A stretch of 64,000 bases of DNA from Megaleporinus macrocephalus (Eukaryota > Chordata > Actinopteri > Characiformes > Anostomidae). The position numbers and the translations under genes are program-made. Under the pieces are notes generated by a model that saw only the letters and a program-made list of their open reading frames with translations, was not told the origin of the DNA and made no database searches. Positions 35,045 to 47,300 of this stretch are shown here, piece by piece. Within the stretch, counting starts at the first letter, position 1. Every line of letters starts with the position of its first letter. The stretch is from the NCBI GenBank assembly GCA_021613375.1, contig CM038710.1:25938667-26002666 (forward strand). Direction: 5' to 3'.

Positions 35045-35899
35045 CGATATAATAGAGAGAAGAGAGAATATCACACTCCAACAACTATGGATCTTCAGCA
35101 AGCTATAAGAAGAAGCTGCCTCGGTATTCCCAGCATGGACATCATGGCAGAAACTGCAAAGAGACAGAAGTAAACGTTGTCAGAGGAAGCCAGAAAAGGA
35201 AGGAGTGAGACTGACTGAGCAAGAGACCAGACTAAATCTTGGATTGGCTTTGACATGGTGGTAAGAGCTGAAAAAGATGGATGTAAAACAGTTTCACAGC
35301 TTACAGGAAGACAACAAAAATCTGACAACCGCTAATGTTGCTGTATGTTTCTGACCAAACAGGTTTTTTAATAAGGCACAACACGCAACAGAGGGTAACA
35401 AACGCAGCATGTTTGATTGTAAGGCATCAACAGAGGTTGTTAAATGTTTTTAGAAGCACACAGATGACACAGGATGATCTCTGGGGGCGGGATATAAGAC
35501 AAAAGCTGGATATGGGTCCTTTAAAGTCAGTGGTTCCCATGCCAAAAGAGACTAAAGTGGAAGCTGAGTGTACAGTCCGTGAAGATTTTGACAATTGTTT
35601 TAGAGCAGAAGCGAGCTCTGCTAAACGCCGCTGAATAATAGATTACTGGAGGGATAATGGCTGTGTATGAAAAAATAATGGTGACTGGTACATATTTATT
35701 TCACGCGCCTATAAATTTGCCTAATTCTAAGAAAAGCTGTCAGTGCTGGGAAAAGTATGAGAGACGCAACTGCCTTCACATATTCAACTCTTCCTCTCCA
35801 CTCTTCCCCTATTTGTCTATCATTCACAATGACCTTTAAACAGCTTGTCAGGCATATGTGGTGTAATCTCAGTGACAATAATTAATACACACATCAATC
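35045..35899. other. noncoding sequence
   Basis: No gene recognised. The 99-codon frame at 35335-35634 carries no domain I know. Confidence 0.4.
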
Positions 35900-36403
35900 A
35901 GAAAAAGATGGAAAGAGAGGTAGAGAGGGATGCGGAGAGAGGCAGAAAGAGATAAAGAGAGAGGTAGAAAGACAAAGATGCAAATAGACAGAGAGAGGTA
36001 AACAACAAGAGAAAGAGGCAAACGAAAATGAGAGGCAGAAAGAAAGGCAAGCTAAAAACAGCAGGGGCAGACAGAGATGAAGACTGAGTTCAAGAAGATA
36101 AGGAGAGAGTGATAGACCATGAAAAAAGAGAGAAAGAGGCAAGGGAAAATAAGAGGCAGACAGAGGGAAAGGTGGGAGTGGCCGAGAGAGAAAGAGAGAG
36201 GACAGGAAAACGGGGGGTGGGGGCAAAGAAAATTGAGAGGCAGAGAGAGAGAGCAGACTAATAGTCATGCCAATAAAGCTGTCTTGAATTGAATTCAGAG
36301 GTTGAGAAAGAGATGGAGAGAAAGAGAAGGTGACAGAGAACAGTAGAAGGGAGCAAGAGAAATAGAGAGAAGGAGAGAGAGAGGAAGAATGCTCCCACCA
36401 AGC

Positions 36404-36437
<34 letters not shown>
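35900..36437. repeat. purine-rich (GA)n low-complexity block
   Basis: About 540 bases of GAGA, GAAAG and GGCAGA words on the plus strand end in a pure (AG)15 at 36407-36437. Such mirror-symmetric purine tracts can form triplex DNA. Ser/Leu-rich minus-strand frames here (35894-36268) are artefacts of the composition. Confidence 0.92.
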
Positions 36438-36440
<3 letters not shown>

Positions 36441-36877
36441 GTGCTAGTAATGAATGAGTGCTGGGTGGTAGAAATATGAGCAGAGGGAGGACGTGAGAGA
36501 AAGCAGCTGTGATATATTCCTCTTGTCTCATTAGAGCTGCAGTGTGCTGCCTCTCACCCAGTCTGCCCTCACTGCTGCAGCTCAGCACAATTAAAGTCCA
36601 TTAGAGTCCTCCGTCCACAACCAGGGGCCAGCAGCCGCCTTGATGTCCAAGCCGGAGACTGACCGCCATGCATCCGGCTGGTCGCTCCTTCCTTTGGGTC
36701 ACCTTTGAAAGATTTACGATGGGCGGGCGGGTGAATTTGGCTGGCTCTGAATATTCTGTGCGCATTCCGCTCACATCATGTAAGCATCAGGTCTTAGTGT
36801 GATTAAAGGCTCTTAGCATTATCAACGTAATCCTTAAGTCTGTGTGTAGACGGAGAGCTTTTGGCAAAAGAAACCCA

Positions 36878-36878
<1 letters not shown>
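36438..36878. other. single-copy block with regulatory-like motifs
   Basis: Non-repetitive and GC-balanced, lying between the purine and pyrimidine tracts. It includes a TCF/LEF-type CCTTTGAA (36702-36709) and several ATTA cores (for example GATTAAAGG at 36802). It may be a conserved noncoding element. That is inference. Confidence 0.3.
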
Positions 36879-36910
<32 letters not shown>

Positions 36911-36919
36911 CACAAACAC
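36879..36919. repeat. (CA)n microsatellite
   Basis: CA alternation with a TATA interruption. Confidence 0.95.
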
Positions 36920-37077
36920 GAAGTGCTACAAACCTAGAGAATCTGTGCTAAAGAGAAAGTGCTGAGCAATGGAAGTCTCCCTACTGCAGATCCACAGAGA
37001 TCCGCTGGAGCCACAGGGAGCACTGCAGGAGCTGCAGAGTTTGAAATGTAGCGATGAGCCAGAAAAAAGCCCTGCGT

Positions 37078-37375
37078 CTCTGTCTCGCTTTATTTTTCTC
37101 CTTTCCTCTCTTCCTATCTCTTCCTCTCTTTGTCTGACTCTTCCTTTCCTCTTCTATCTCATTCTCTCTCCCTTTCTGTTGCATCCTCTCTCTCTCTCTT
37201 TCTCACTCTCTCTCTCTCGTTGCACGTGGTATGTACAAATGTCGATCAGACTCAGACCCACGGCCATTCACATCTACCCCTCTCTCTTTTTTGCTTTCCT
37301 GCTCTGCCTACTGTCTCCAGTTTTCTCCCCTCTTTTGCTTTCTTTTGCTCTCCCTCCTTCCTCTCTCTCTGTAAG
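37078..37375. repeat. pyrimidine-rich (CT)n low-complexity block
   Basis: CTCT, TTCCTCT and CTTTC words dominate for about 300 bases on the plus strand. This block is complementary in type to the purine-rich block about 640 bases upstream. Confidence 0.88.
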
Positions 37376-37759
37376 AGCGCTACGAGCAAGCTGGAAGATG
37401 CGGTCCTTTCTCTTCCAGAGAGACGTTCTCCTGATGTGAATGGCCGTAGGTCCGGGTCTGATCAACATTTCTACACGCCTCGTGCAAAAAGCCGCTCTCG
37501 GCTCGCTCGGCTGCGGGAAGATGATTGTGCAAAACTGACAGCACAAAGACTAACAATGTCTGTGCTCACATTACATCACTTTAGGCTGTGCGTTTCCCTC
37601 CATGTCCACAATTCCTGATAGAAAGACACAGTCACACACCATGGGTTCTGAAATGTTGGGGTTTCTTCTACACAAACTCATGACCGATTGTATTCGTAAT
37701 ATTTAGGAGTCTCGTCCGAGTGTTTATGGACTGATGTAAATGTAAAGTATACTTTTAAT
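37376..37759. other. noncoding sequence
   Basis: Non-repetitive; no gene recognised. Confidence 0.4.
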
Positions 37760-37910
37760 TTGCAACCATACTTCCATCCATCCATCCATCATCTTCCGCT
37801 TTATTCCACTGAAACAAATCCCACTGTCATCAGGCGAAGGCGGGGTACACCATGGACAGGTCCAGGTCCAGGCCAGTCCATTGCATGGCCAACACACTCC
37901 CACTTGCAAC
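37760..37910 (-). mobile_element. 5'-truncated S1 SINE (copy 3)
   Basis: Only the 3' half of the SINE is present, starting in a (CCAT)n tail on the plus strand (37773 on). A direct repeat TTGCAAC lies at 37760-37766 and 37904-37910, fitting a short target duplication. The usual AGGTCGCCAGTCC is replaced by a small TCCAGG triplication. Lack of the tRNA head is the usual 5' truncation of target-primed insertion. Confidence 0.8.
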
Positions 37911-38112
37911 TACATTTGATTTATTTAATTAACAAGTTTAATTAAACAAGTTTTTAGGTTTTTTGGAAAACATCAGAAGACGTACTGAACAGAAAGTTGC
38001 ACAGAAGTCTCAACAAGTAATATCATATTTTCAGTATTTAGCATGTCAACTGTTTGCCTTCATTACAGTTACCATTTTTTTAGAAGACTTAATTTTAATT
38101 TGTTATCAAAAC
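37911..38112. other. noncoding AT-rich spacer
   Basis: Nothing recognised. Confidence 0.4.
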
Positions 38113-38400
38113 AGTCGTGGCCTGAAGGATAGGGATGCGGTTCCGGTCTTGTGACTGGAAGGTTGCCGGTTCGATTCCCAGGGTCCCCCAGGCCACGACT
38201 GAGGTGCCCATGAGCAAGGCACCTAACCCCAACTGCTCCCCAGGCGCCGTGGATAGGGCTGCACACCGCTCCGGGCACGTGTGCTCACTGCCCCTAGTGT
38301 GTGTTCACTAGTGTGTGTGTATATGTGGGTGTTTCACTGCACGGATGGGTTAAATGCGGAGGTCAAATTCTGCTGTGTGCAAATACACGTGGCTAATTGG
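38113..38400 (+). mobile_element. tRNA-derived SINE with intact Pol III boxes (V-SINE-like)
   Basis: The tRNA-like head starts GTCGTGGCCTGAAGGATAGG (A-box region, 38116 on) and carries a perfect B box GGTTCGATTCC at 38168-38178. The central domain follows: ATGAGCAAGGCACCTAACCC, then GATAGGGCTGC and CGGGCACGTGTGCTCACTGC. The 3' domain is TGGGTTAAATGCGGAGGTCA. This order is typical of abundant otophysan SINEs. A TTCTAAA repeat tail follows (38400-38428). A small insertion (GATGCGGTTCC instead of one GCGGT) disturbs the anticodon arm region. No target duplication found. Confidence 0.88.
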
Positions 38401-39099
38401 AGTTCTAAATTCTAAAGTTCTAAATACTTTTCTGTACCATGCAGGGATTTCATACTCAGTATTTGCCCCTATTAGGAACATGAACCCTCTCTACTGTAAG
38501 TGAGGGAACACCTGGTTGAGGGGAATATATACTAGAAGCATTGTCTGTCTTAGATGAAGTAAAGAAAGAAAAGAAAAAAATATAGAACAGTTTTTTTTTG
38601 TCATTTGTGAAGAAATTTGCAGGAAATAGTTTCCCCACTGAATTCTTTTCTCACAGGGTTGTTTCAAATCTTAAGCAAAAGTGAAGCTTGATTTTGGATT
38701 TTGTCATGTCTTTCTCAAAGATGAAAGTCTATCCCGCCACTTTTCTGTTTTCTGCTCAGCTAGCATTTCATAAATAAACATTTTCATTGAATAAACAAAT
38801 CAATAAAAAAAGGAAAGGCTGACAGGGAAGTTGCCATTAGAGAACTCCTAATTACCTTAAATCTTGAAATGTGCACTTGTTTGCATTCTTTCAGGCACAT
38901 TAACCACTAATATGTTTTCCAGACATGACCCAGAGTGCTCATAGTTTCCTGTACAAGAAAAGAAACAATAAATAAATAAAAGCTAGAAAAAAACATGTAG
39001 AGTTTGCAGCGCTTTGACTATAAAAAACATATAGTGTTGACACCCCACTTCCATCTTTAGCTTTAACAGCTTTCATCACACCATCTAACTAGAATTAAA
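38401..39099. other. noncoding sequence
   Basis: SINE tail followed by AT-rich DNA; no gene seen. Confidence 0.4.
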
Positions 39100-39420
39100 A
39101 AAACAACTTCCATCATCTGTCTCTGCTACGGCCCCTGTGCTCACAGCATTGCATATGCGCCCGACGCAACATATATAATTCCGGCCTAATCTCACGTTTA
39201 ACCTCGCTAAACGAGTCAGCGCGCGTCAGACGTGCTAATGAGTTTACCTGCATAAATAATTTGTGATTATTTATGCAACATAGGGGCTTCGGAACATCAG
39301 CTGTGAAGTAATCCAGGCGGACACCCACGCATGCAGGAGAGGAGGAGGTGAAGGAGCTGCCTGATAAAAAAAAAAGTGAATCCTAGCAATAGTGAAAGTT
39401 TTCATTGCCTCCGACACCTG
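39100..39420. promoter_or_regulatory. candidate developmental regulatory element with Hox/Cdx-like palindrome
   Basis: Within a non-repetitive, GC-balanced stretch lies GCATAAATAA (39250-39259) and its exact inverse TTATTTATGC (39267-39276), 7 bases apart. CATAAA/TTTATG is the preferred core of posterior Hox and Cdx homeodomain proteins. Nearby are TTGCATATGC and GACGTGCTAATGAG. No transcription start signals were identified. The functional call is inference from motif density. Confidence 0.3.
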
Positions 39421-40639
39421 TACAGCTTCTAAATACTCCAGCCTCAGGCCAGCTTCTAAATATAAATATTATGGCTAGCTGTCAACTTCAATTGAGGCCT
39501 GTGGTGTTGCGATGCTGAGGTTATCGCTACGTCTTGCTCTGATTGGGGGTGCTATCACTGTACGCAGCATTTTGATGCATCAGCTGCTAAAAATGCTACA
39601 CGCTCATTTATGATTAATGGAGCTACTGAATGCGTTTACAGAAGGCTGCCATGAGACGGCCTGGTAAAACTTCTGCTCTCACTGGGTTCAGCACCCCGTA
39701 CGCTGCTGCTGGATGCCTGCTCATAGCCTCAGGCCTTCTGCGCTCAAAGCCTGAATTCAGTCTGTCTGCACTTTGGCAAACGCTCAGCTTTTCAGGGCTG
39801 CTCCATTCACTCCGCTTCCAATATGGGCCAAAGAGCAAGATATTATATAAACGCTTTTAAGGCCTTGTGGAAGGTGTCCTAAGTGTGGATGTTTCCCAGG
39901 TTGGGACATGAGTGCAAATAAGTGAGGATTGATCTGACACTCTTAAAAATAAACTCATTTCATGAAGAGAGTGTTTTTTCTCAGTCCACAGCATCTAATG
40001 CCATATTGCGAAAAACATAAAACAACTTTATCTTTGAGTTTCGGTTTACACTCCATCACAATAAAAAATAAATGTTGTCTCACATTAAACATGATGAAGA
40101 ATAAGTGACATTGAAGCCTTTAGGAGAGCTAATATGATTTGCACTACACTATATAAGTAAATGTGTAATTGCACGCAACAGCATTTAGCAACGTCCACTT
40201 TTCCTGCAAGCATGTAGAAAGATTATTCCAGGAAGACTAAGACCATGTCTTGAGACGCAAGTGCATTATCTACTATTGTCATCATACGGTCGTCAGAATA
40301 ATGTTGATTTTGCTTTTGAGACCTAAACATCAAGCTAAACCTTATTTTGAACCAGTGCATGTGATATTAACACCTAAATTCATATGAAGCAGTGAACAAG
40401 AATGATAGCAAGTTGTATTGTTTATTGCAATTGCAACAACAGTCATGTCATATACTGATAAAAAAAAAGACAGAAGGTCTACAAAAAATAAATGAAAGGG
40501 CAAAAAATCTTTTATTGAATTTTATTGAAAAAAATATTGAATGACTCAATACATTAAAGGGTTCTAGAGTTTCTGTTAAAGATTTTTAAGGGACCACTTT
40601 TTTATGTGTTAGGGAAATGGGGCTGTGAAAAAGCTAATT
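39421..40639. other. noncoding sequence
   Basis: No gene or repeat recognised. Confidence 0.4.
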
Positions 40640-40736
40640 AAAAAGCTTTTTTTGATTCTGACTTCTTATCCCAGGGACCCATGGGATGCAGGGAGTACAG
40701 GTTATAGGTCCCCAGGACTAAAATTGATAACCACTG
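40640..40736 (-). mobile_element. terminal fragment of a hAT-type element
   Basis: Read on the minus strand it begins CAGTGGTTATCAATTTTAGT, then CCTGGGGACC, which closely follows the hAT terminus pattern CAGTGGTTCTCAA. The other end is not visible, so neither a target duplication nor the element length can be given. Confidence 0.55.
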
Positions 40737-41410
40737 ATTCAAATGACCTCAACAATAGTACCAATAGTACCAGTAGTTCAAGGAGTTGTTTTCTTAGAAT
40801 TCTCCTAGAAATGTCCAAGCCAAGAGGCATTTAACAGCTTTTATTTTTAATAGTGTATTTTCGCCATTTGCACCTCCACCACCATTCTTGCGTGGACTCC
40901 CCCTCATACCGTATCTCTTGGCTTTGCCTGCTAATCTTGCTGTTCAGAAGTGTAGATAGGGACTGGATGTGTAAACTTTGTCAGAATTGTAATTATTTGT
41001 AAGGAAATTGGCTAAATATTTATTCCACACCTCCCCCGCTGTTCACTCCTAGACTCCCCTTATATTGTCTCTTGGCTTTGTATGCACGGTTTTGTGGTGC
41101 TGAAATAAGTGATGCCGTTAACACAAATCTGTAGCCTCTCACCTTTAATGCACTCTTTTAATGCACCATCTTTTCATTAAAGTTACTGTTTCTGATGTGT
41201 CAGCTTGCTTTTCTGGATTGTTGGTTTGCTAGTCCAGATGGCTGCTAGACAATTGAACTGCCTACAGCTGTACTAGCTGGGCTTTGTAAGCTCACTCATT
41301 CCGTTTAAACTATTGCTTACATTTGCTGAAATGTGGAGATAAACATGGAGATGAAGCTTCAGCAGCTTTACACTAGTTATACAAGTGCTGAACAAATTCA
41401 GAAAATGACA
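40737..41410. other. noncoding sequence
   Basis: Nothing recognised. Confidence 0.4.
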
Positions 41411-41870
41411 GATTCAGGAAGAACTTTGTCCCTCGGGCCATCAGATGGTTTAACTCATTCCAGCACAGTAAAAAAAATAATCCTGTAACACTGGTATACT
41501 CCGGACCCCTATCAGACATTGTTGTACTGTGGACCCCTATATCAGTCATCAGTTATCAGACTGTATCACATTATATATTTATTTCACAGATTTATCTCTA
41601 TAACTGTATGTTCTATATAATTATACATTTACTATATATAATAATAACTATACTGTTAATATTACACTCTGTCTATTGTATTATACATCATTTATACAGT
41701 CTATACATATAAATAGTGTTGCAGCTTTTATTGCATATTTGCACTGCCGACTGCATAACTGCATATTTGCACTACAAAAGTCTACACTCTTTACACTGGT
41801 TAACTGCACTACTGTCATCACTCTCACATACACACTGATCTTTAAACTTGAAATAAACTTGAAACTTATA
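41411..41870 (+). mobile_element. 5'-truncated LINE 3' end (CR1/L2/Rex-like)
   Basis: The first codons read FRKNFVPRAIRWFNSF (41413-41460). This fits the conserved C-terminal motif after the reverse transcriptase domain of CR1/L2/Rex1-type LINEs (F-x-PRA-x-R-x-x-N). A 3' untranslated-type sequence follows with repeated CTGCATA and TTTGCACT words. The end is AATAAA-like CTTGAAATAAACTTGAAACT, as in self-primed LINE tails. Everything upstream of the last roughly 16 codons is missing, so the copy is dead on arrival. The exact clade is not resolved. Confidence 0.72.
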
Positions 41871-42880
41871 TTGAAATATAGCAAAAAACATAGTGGAATT
41901 GGAAAAGTATTGTTAATGGAAACAAGTTGTCTGCTGCAACATATAAAGCTTTAAGCATATTTGCTTTTTATCAACTGCAAACAATAACAGCTTTTTATGA
42001 TATGTCAACATATATATATATATACACAATGCAGCCAGTTATATGTATGCATTCACATAGAGAACCTTTAATCATGATCAGTAATTAAGCACTGAAAATA
42101 TCCACAGTGTGATCAGAACGTAAATGTTAGTTCATCAAATTGAAAATGCACATTACTGCCTTGGCTAGCTAGATATAGCACCGACACTGCTCTGGAAGTA
42201 TATGACTTCATGTCTGTTGCACTGTGGGCCTTGTTCTTTTGCTTCTCTGAGTTGTCAGTGAGTGTACAGAACAGATCTAGGTAGCTAAAACAATCAGCAG
42301 TTCTGTCCTGACCTAAAGGATGAAGTGCCGGGGCTATAAGAACTAGGTCATGTGTCCCTTTGATTTCTTTGTGAATGTTTAGGATTATAAATATCCATGT
42401 GCCAGAGGTGAGTGGCAGCAGATGTAAGCTTTTGTTGGACCCTCAGAGGACAAGGCTAAGATTGGACTCTATCTAGGAAACGTTCCAGTTCTGAGTGAAT
42501 ATACTAAGCAACAGATATGGAGTTATCATGTTGTGATAATCAGTTTGAATCAGTGTTCTGTCACTGTAAGGTTGAAGAGGTGCAGCTAAATGAAAATGTA
42601 TCTACATCTAGCTGTCTGTTCCTCTGTGATTTGTGTGCATGCGTGTTTCTGATATCCTGCTGCCTTGTCAGAATATTTATGTGTTTGCTTTGTGTCCCAC
42701 TTCATTGAAAGTAAAGGCTTGTCTGCACAAGTATAGGTGAGTGTTTGGTAAAGGGAATTCTACATGAAAAGCTTTGATGGGTCTTTATTTTTTACACGAA
42801 CCAGATGTGTGGTGTAAGACTTTAAACGTGTAGGACCAAACATTAGAATTTCTAATTTTCTTGTTGTAAAGAGAGGAAGC
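41871..42880. other. noncoding AT-rich sequence
   Basis: No gene seen; a short (TA)n at 42011-42024. Confidence 0.4.
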
Positions 42881-45800
42881 AGGCATTAGCCTACCTTATC
42901 CCACACCTCGGGCCTTTTCCGGCTGTCTTTTAACCTCGTTGACTAAGGCATAGCCTTCCAGCAGGGACTTTAAATCGTTGTATCGTGGGTGATTAAATAA
43001 GCACCCCGCTTGATTGGATGTACGGCCTCGCGCTGACCACGATCAGTCACAAGTAAAGCTCTCTCGTAATTGACCTTTCGCTTCTAATCCGTTCAATCCC
43101 TCCTCTTTCTTTTGTTATCATTTGTTCAATGCATGCGGGGTTTTAGGCTGACAGGTGATCGCGGCATGTGCAGGAAGCATGTGAGATTGTCCTCAGGAGG
43201 TTGTAAACATGTCGCTGTTGCAAATGCGATTCCGAAGTAATTTTCCGTACATGCACGTGGGGCAACGGGAAATGTCCATCATGCGATTATCATGATGAAG
43301 GCATCCTCTCAAGCACTGAACACACAAGCACTTTAAACACACCTCAGTGATTTCCCGGAATTGGCCTGGATTCAAACGCGGTGGCAGCTAGAGCGTTTGA
43401 GAATGGCCGAGGATTCTCCTGGATGAGCTTGTGATGGCTGGCTTTGCTTCAAATAGCCCTCCTCTTCACGCTGTTCACTGCTGTGGATGTGCTTGGGTGC
43501 ACGTTGCTGTGAACACTCAAGGCTGAGGCAGCTGAAAGCACTTCAGACAACACCACCAAAAAAAGAAAAAGAACTCGGTCAGCACTAAAACACTGCGTCA
43601 ACCCATATCTCAACCCTCAACCCTGATTGAAAGTGATTAATCAATTGTAGTTTGCTTTGGGCCGTTAAATTTAGCTCAGTTTTGGGACTGCGGAGGTGTC
43701 CAAGCATCACAAGGAGCAAAGCGTCCCCTGCAGTACCTGATCACAACCTTTAGGTGCCACTGTGCAGTCTATTGTGCTGTCATATCAACGGTGCCAAAGA
43801 AGTAATGAACGTGGCTTCCATTCATGAGACTGCAGAGTTTAAACTTAAAGGCTTGATGGGGTCTAAATCCTTATGCTCTGCCTGTGAGAGGGAGCTTTTC
43901 TAGCGCCGGGATCTCTGGTCCCTTGATGTGCCAATCATTCCAGGCCTTTTAGAAGCCAAACAAGGGTGTTACAGCCTGTCTAGGAGCAGTGCTCTTTAAT
44001 TCCTGTACTTTGCAGCTGACATGCCATATCATTTCATTAACACCTTTAATAATGCAAGGGTGTCACTCTCCTCTACGGATGACTCTATGACTTACTTCTT
44101 CCCTCTTTTTTTCTCTTTCTCAGTAAGGCATCGGGAGACTTTCAAAGGACCTTTTGATGTGTTCTCCACAAGGAATCGAACTGTTACACATTAATCAATT
44201 GGTGTCTGCTCCCAAACAGCCGTTGTCATCGCTGGGTGCAGTTAAGGCTGTGTTTACAAGCAGATTTGCAGCGACATCTGTGCGCAAGAAATGGCACCAG
44301 GCACCTCTGACACTGTGTCAGGCTAGGCGCAGCTGAAAAATGGCGGGGGGGAAAAAAAGGAAAGAGATGTTCCCGTAACAAGCTTACTGCGGGGAACCTT
44401 GAGGCCTTCGGCTACATGAAAGTCAGAAGTCGTCGTGCCATCAGAGGAGCCCAATGAAGGGGATCAGTGGGCCAGCGTATGTGTGTGAGGCAAGCTGAGC
44501 ACTAATGATGTTTTGTCAGTCTGGAGGCTTGCTCTCATCCAGTCCGCTCTAATGGCCTGCCCATGATTATCAGTGTGAGGGAAACGGCTATGAGTCATCT
44601 GCTATTATAGCAGCCTCTGCTGAAAGACCACCGGAGCCCACAATCAGGCGGCGATTAATCGAGATTCATGCTTCCGTCCATCTTGCTGTGTTTGCGATGA
44701 CAAAAACAAACCTTTTCGTCCGGCGCAGGAGCAGCAGGAGGCCAGGCGAGGCGCGGAGCGGGCACATATCGAGGAGAAAGGCGCATGTTAGAGAAGGGGA
44801 GTGGGGAGAAGAAGCGGAGCAGGAAATGAAGGAGGAAAAAAAATATAGCGGGGCTATTGATCCTTGCTCTCTTTCGCAAGATGCATTATGCATGCTTAAT
44901 TCTCGAGCTAGCTCCCGCACGTGGTGGAGTGTGTAGCGCCTGCAAGCGGGGTAATGACTGTTGTATGGTGATGAATGGCTAGTGTTAGCATAGCATGGAG
45001 ACTCTCAGGGGGTGGGCGGATCATTATGGCATATATCTGGGTCAAACAGCCCGGGGAGCCATGAGTGGCCTAGGGAGTCAGTTCCAACACCCATAGCTTG
45101 GTGGTATCATGGTGAATAAAGGCAGCCTTTGCAACTGAAAGACTGCGAACCTCTGAATTCGACACAGGCTGCCAAGGCCCTAAGCAACGTGTCTGACTAT
45201 GTTTTTGTGTACAGGGTGTGGAGCATTTTAATAACAAGGTCTTTCATGGGATTGTGTTCGTCTCTGTCCATGTATTTTTTTTTTTTACTTCCACTTCTGC
45301 ATTTTTGCTGCAGATATAGCAGCGTCGGGTCTATTTGCAGCCTAGCAGCTCAAAGGGGGATTCGGAATAATGGTGGAACATAGTGTGGAGAATGTGACGC
45401 GTCTGTATTTTTTTTGTTCTGCAGTGCTTGTTAGACTTTGCTTTCTTGTTTGCTTCTGGTCATTTGACTTGTTTGGGGTGGACTGGGAGTCCCGTATGGC
45501 TAGTTCGGCTGTTTTATGCCACTCGCTTGAACATCTCCACGGACCCCCACGTCCGACCTCCTGTTACCTCATTACAGAAAAATCCCTCCTCAAATTTCCT
45601 CACTAAGAAAACTGCACTGCATCCCAAGATGCATACAATTAAGCTAGGTTCCTCATGTCCTTCTGCTACAGCGACAGGAAAGGCCTTTTCAAATCTCTGA
45701 TTAAAACAAGCGCTTGAATCGACGGCAGGTGCTTGTAATGAGGCTTTTACAGCGCATTGAAAGGTTCCCACAGACATCGACAGGTTGCCTTCCCTCATAA

Positions 45801-47300
45801 AACATGCTTGTAGCTCTATATATCTGCTTCAGATTCTTGGATTGTACATTGACATTTATAAATGTTATTGTAGACTAAATGTCATAAACTGTTCTCACAG
45901 ACCAGCATGACTCCGGTTTTATCACAGTTTAGAGTGGTGTAGGTGTCAGGCCGTTGTAGGAGTTGGCGTAGTCTTTTACAAATCATTTCTCGGGTTGCCA
46001 ACGGAGATACCGCCTATGTTGGAGAGATGTGTCATACTGTGGTTATGATCAGGTGTTGCAGCTAGCCTAAAGTGGTGCTTCTATTCAGGTCTCGCACCTA
46101 CCTCTGTCACGCCCAGGTCAGGAAAGGGGGAGATAAGTGGAACAAGCTTAGACTACGGCCGAAGTAATAGGAAATTTGTGCCCCTCCCCCAGCTGGAGAG
46201 ATCCTGTTGAGCTATGTCTGTGGGCTCTACACCGTGACTAATCCCTTCGCCGGTGGAGGCCTGCTGCTGGCACTGTGGAGCGGAAGCCCCACCGTGGCTC
46301 GCACACCTCCAGGTTGGGGGGGATGGAAATGTGCAGAATAACGCAATTAAGGTTAGTCAATAATGCAGTGCTCGCTGGAGCAGGGTGCCAAAGACACACG
46401 CTCAGGGATCGTGGCTTGGGGCTGTGCTGCCGGTTGCGCCCTCCTTGCATTCTGGCTGTTAGGGGTTACAGCTGCCAACAAGTGTGAACTTCAAAGCCGT
46501 GTTCTGATGGGCTCAGGCTGAGCTGGAAAGGTGACATTGGCTATAACAGCCTATTAAGCCATAATGCCTTCTCCTTTCTATATCCGTCTTGGCTGTAGCA
46601 GGCATGGGTTTGACGTGAGGCACCCGTAATTTGAATCTCCCACACCAACACCCACACTCGTCTCTCAGAAAAATACTGTACGTATGTATCAACATGCCCA
46701 CTCAACATCTGTTCCGGCATATTCCAGCTAGGGCAGGAGCTATGAAACCTGAATGCAGCATGCAGAGAACCATCAGGCACATCAGACCATATGCAGCAGG
46801 CCACTTAGACCTACTTTGCTGTCAAACACGCGTGCATAAGCAATGGCAGCATGTCAAAGCAAACTGACCGCTCTGACAGCTTCCCGTGTTTTCAGCGTGA
46901 GATGTATCTACGGGTCAGTAGATATCAGATCCTGTCCTACTGACCCCACGCTTTGAGTGTTTTTTTTTTCTTTGTTTGTTTGTTTTCCTGTCAAACCTAA
47001 CTCAACGTAGATGGATTACACAAAAACGTGCAGTCCCCAGGAACACTCCTTGTTGCCGGGAGTACAGCAGTAAGATGGAAGTAGATATGGCCTTATTGGT
47101 GGGCCAAAATTCCTTCAGTCATTTCATTATAAACCTCCCTCAGCCTCCCTCTCTCACTCAATGTTAATTAACCTTTATTGACTGCTCGCGGAGTATTAGA
47201 TTCCAGCCCTACCTCCTGACATTTAAATAACGCTTATAGCGCCAAGGCAAGTGTTTGCGCTTAAGCCACAAACATACTGCACATAGTAATTGCTTTGTCC
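42881..47300. other. 4.4-kb block without recognised mobile elements
   Basis: No SINE, LINE, DNA transposon or long microsatellite is apparent here, in contrast to both flanks. GC content is higher and single-copy motifs are common: ATTGATTAA-type cores, GATTAATCGAG at 44653-44663, and TTAATTAACC at 47163-47172. No frame looks like a gene; the longest are under 100 codons and overlap on both strands. The block could hold several conserved regulatory elements or unrecognised untranslated sequence. It is noncoding as far as I can see. Confidence 0.4.

Noticed and set aside
35894..37618. Ser/Leu-rich or Lys/Glu-rich open frames of 67-162 codons
   Set aside because: They are produced by the purine-rich and pyrimidine-rich low-complexity tracts.
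38116..38190. Possible functional tRNA gene
   Set aside because: The B box is perfect, but the anticodon-arm region does not fold into a cloverleaf and a SINE body follows directly.
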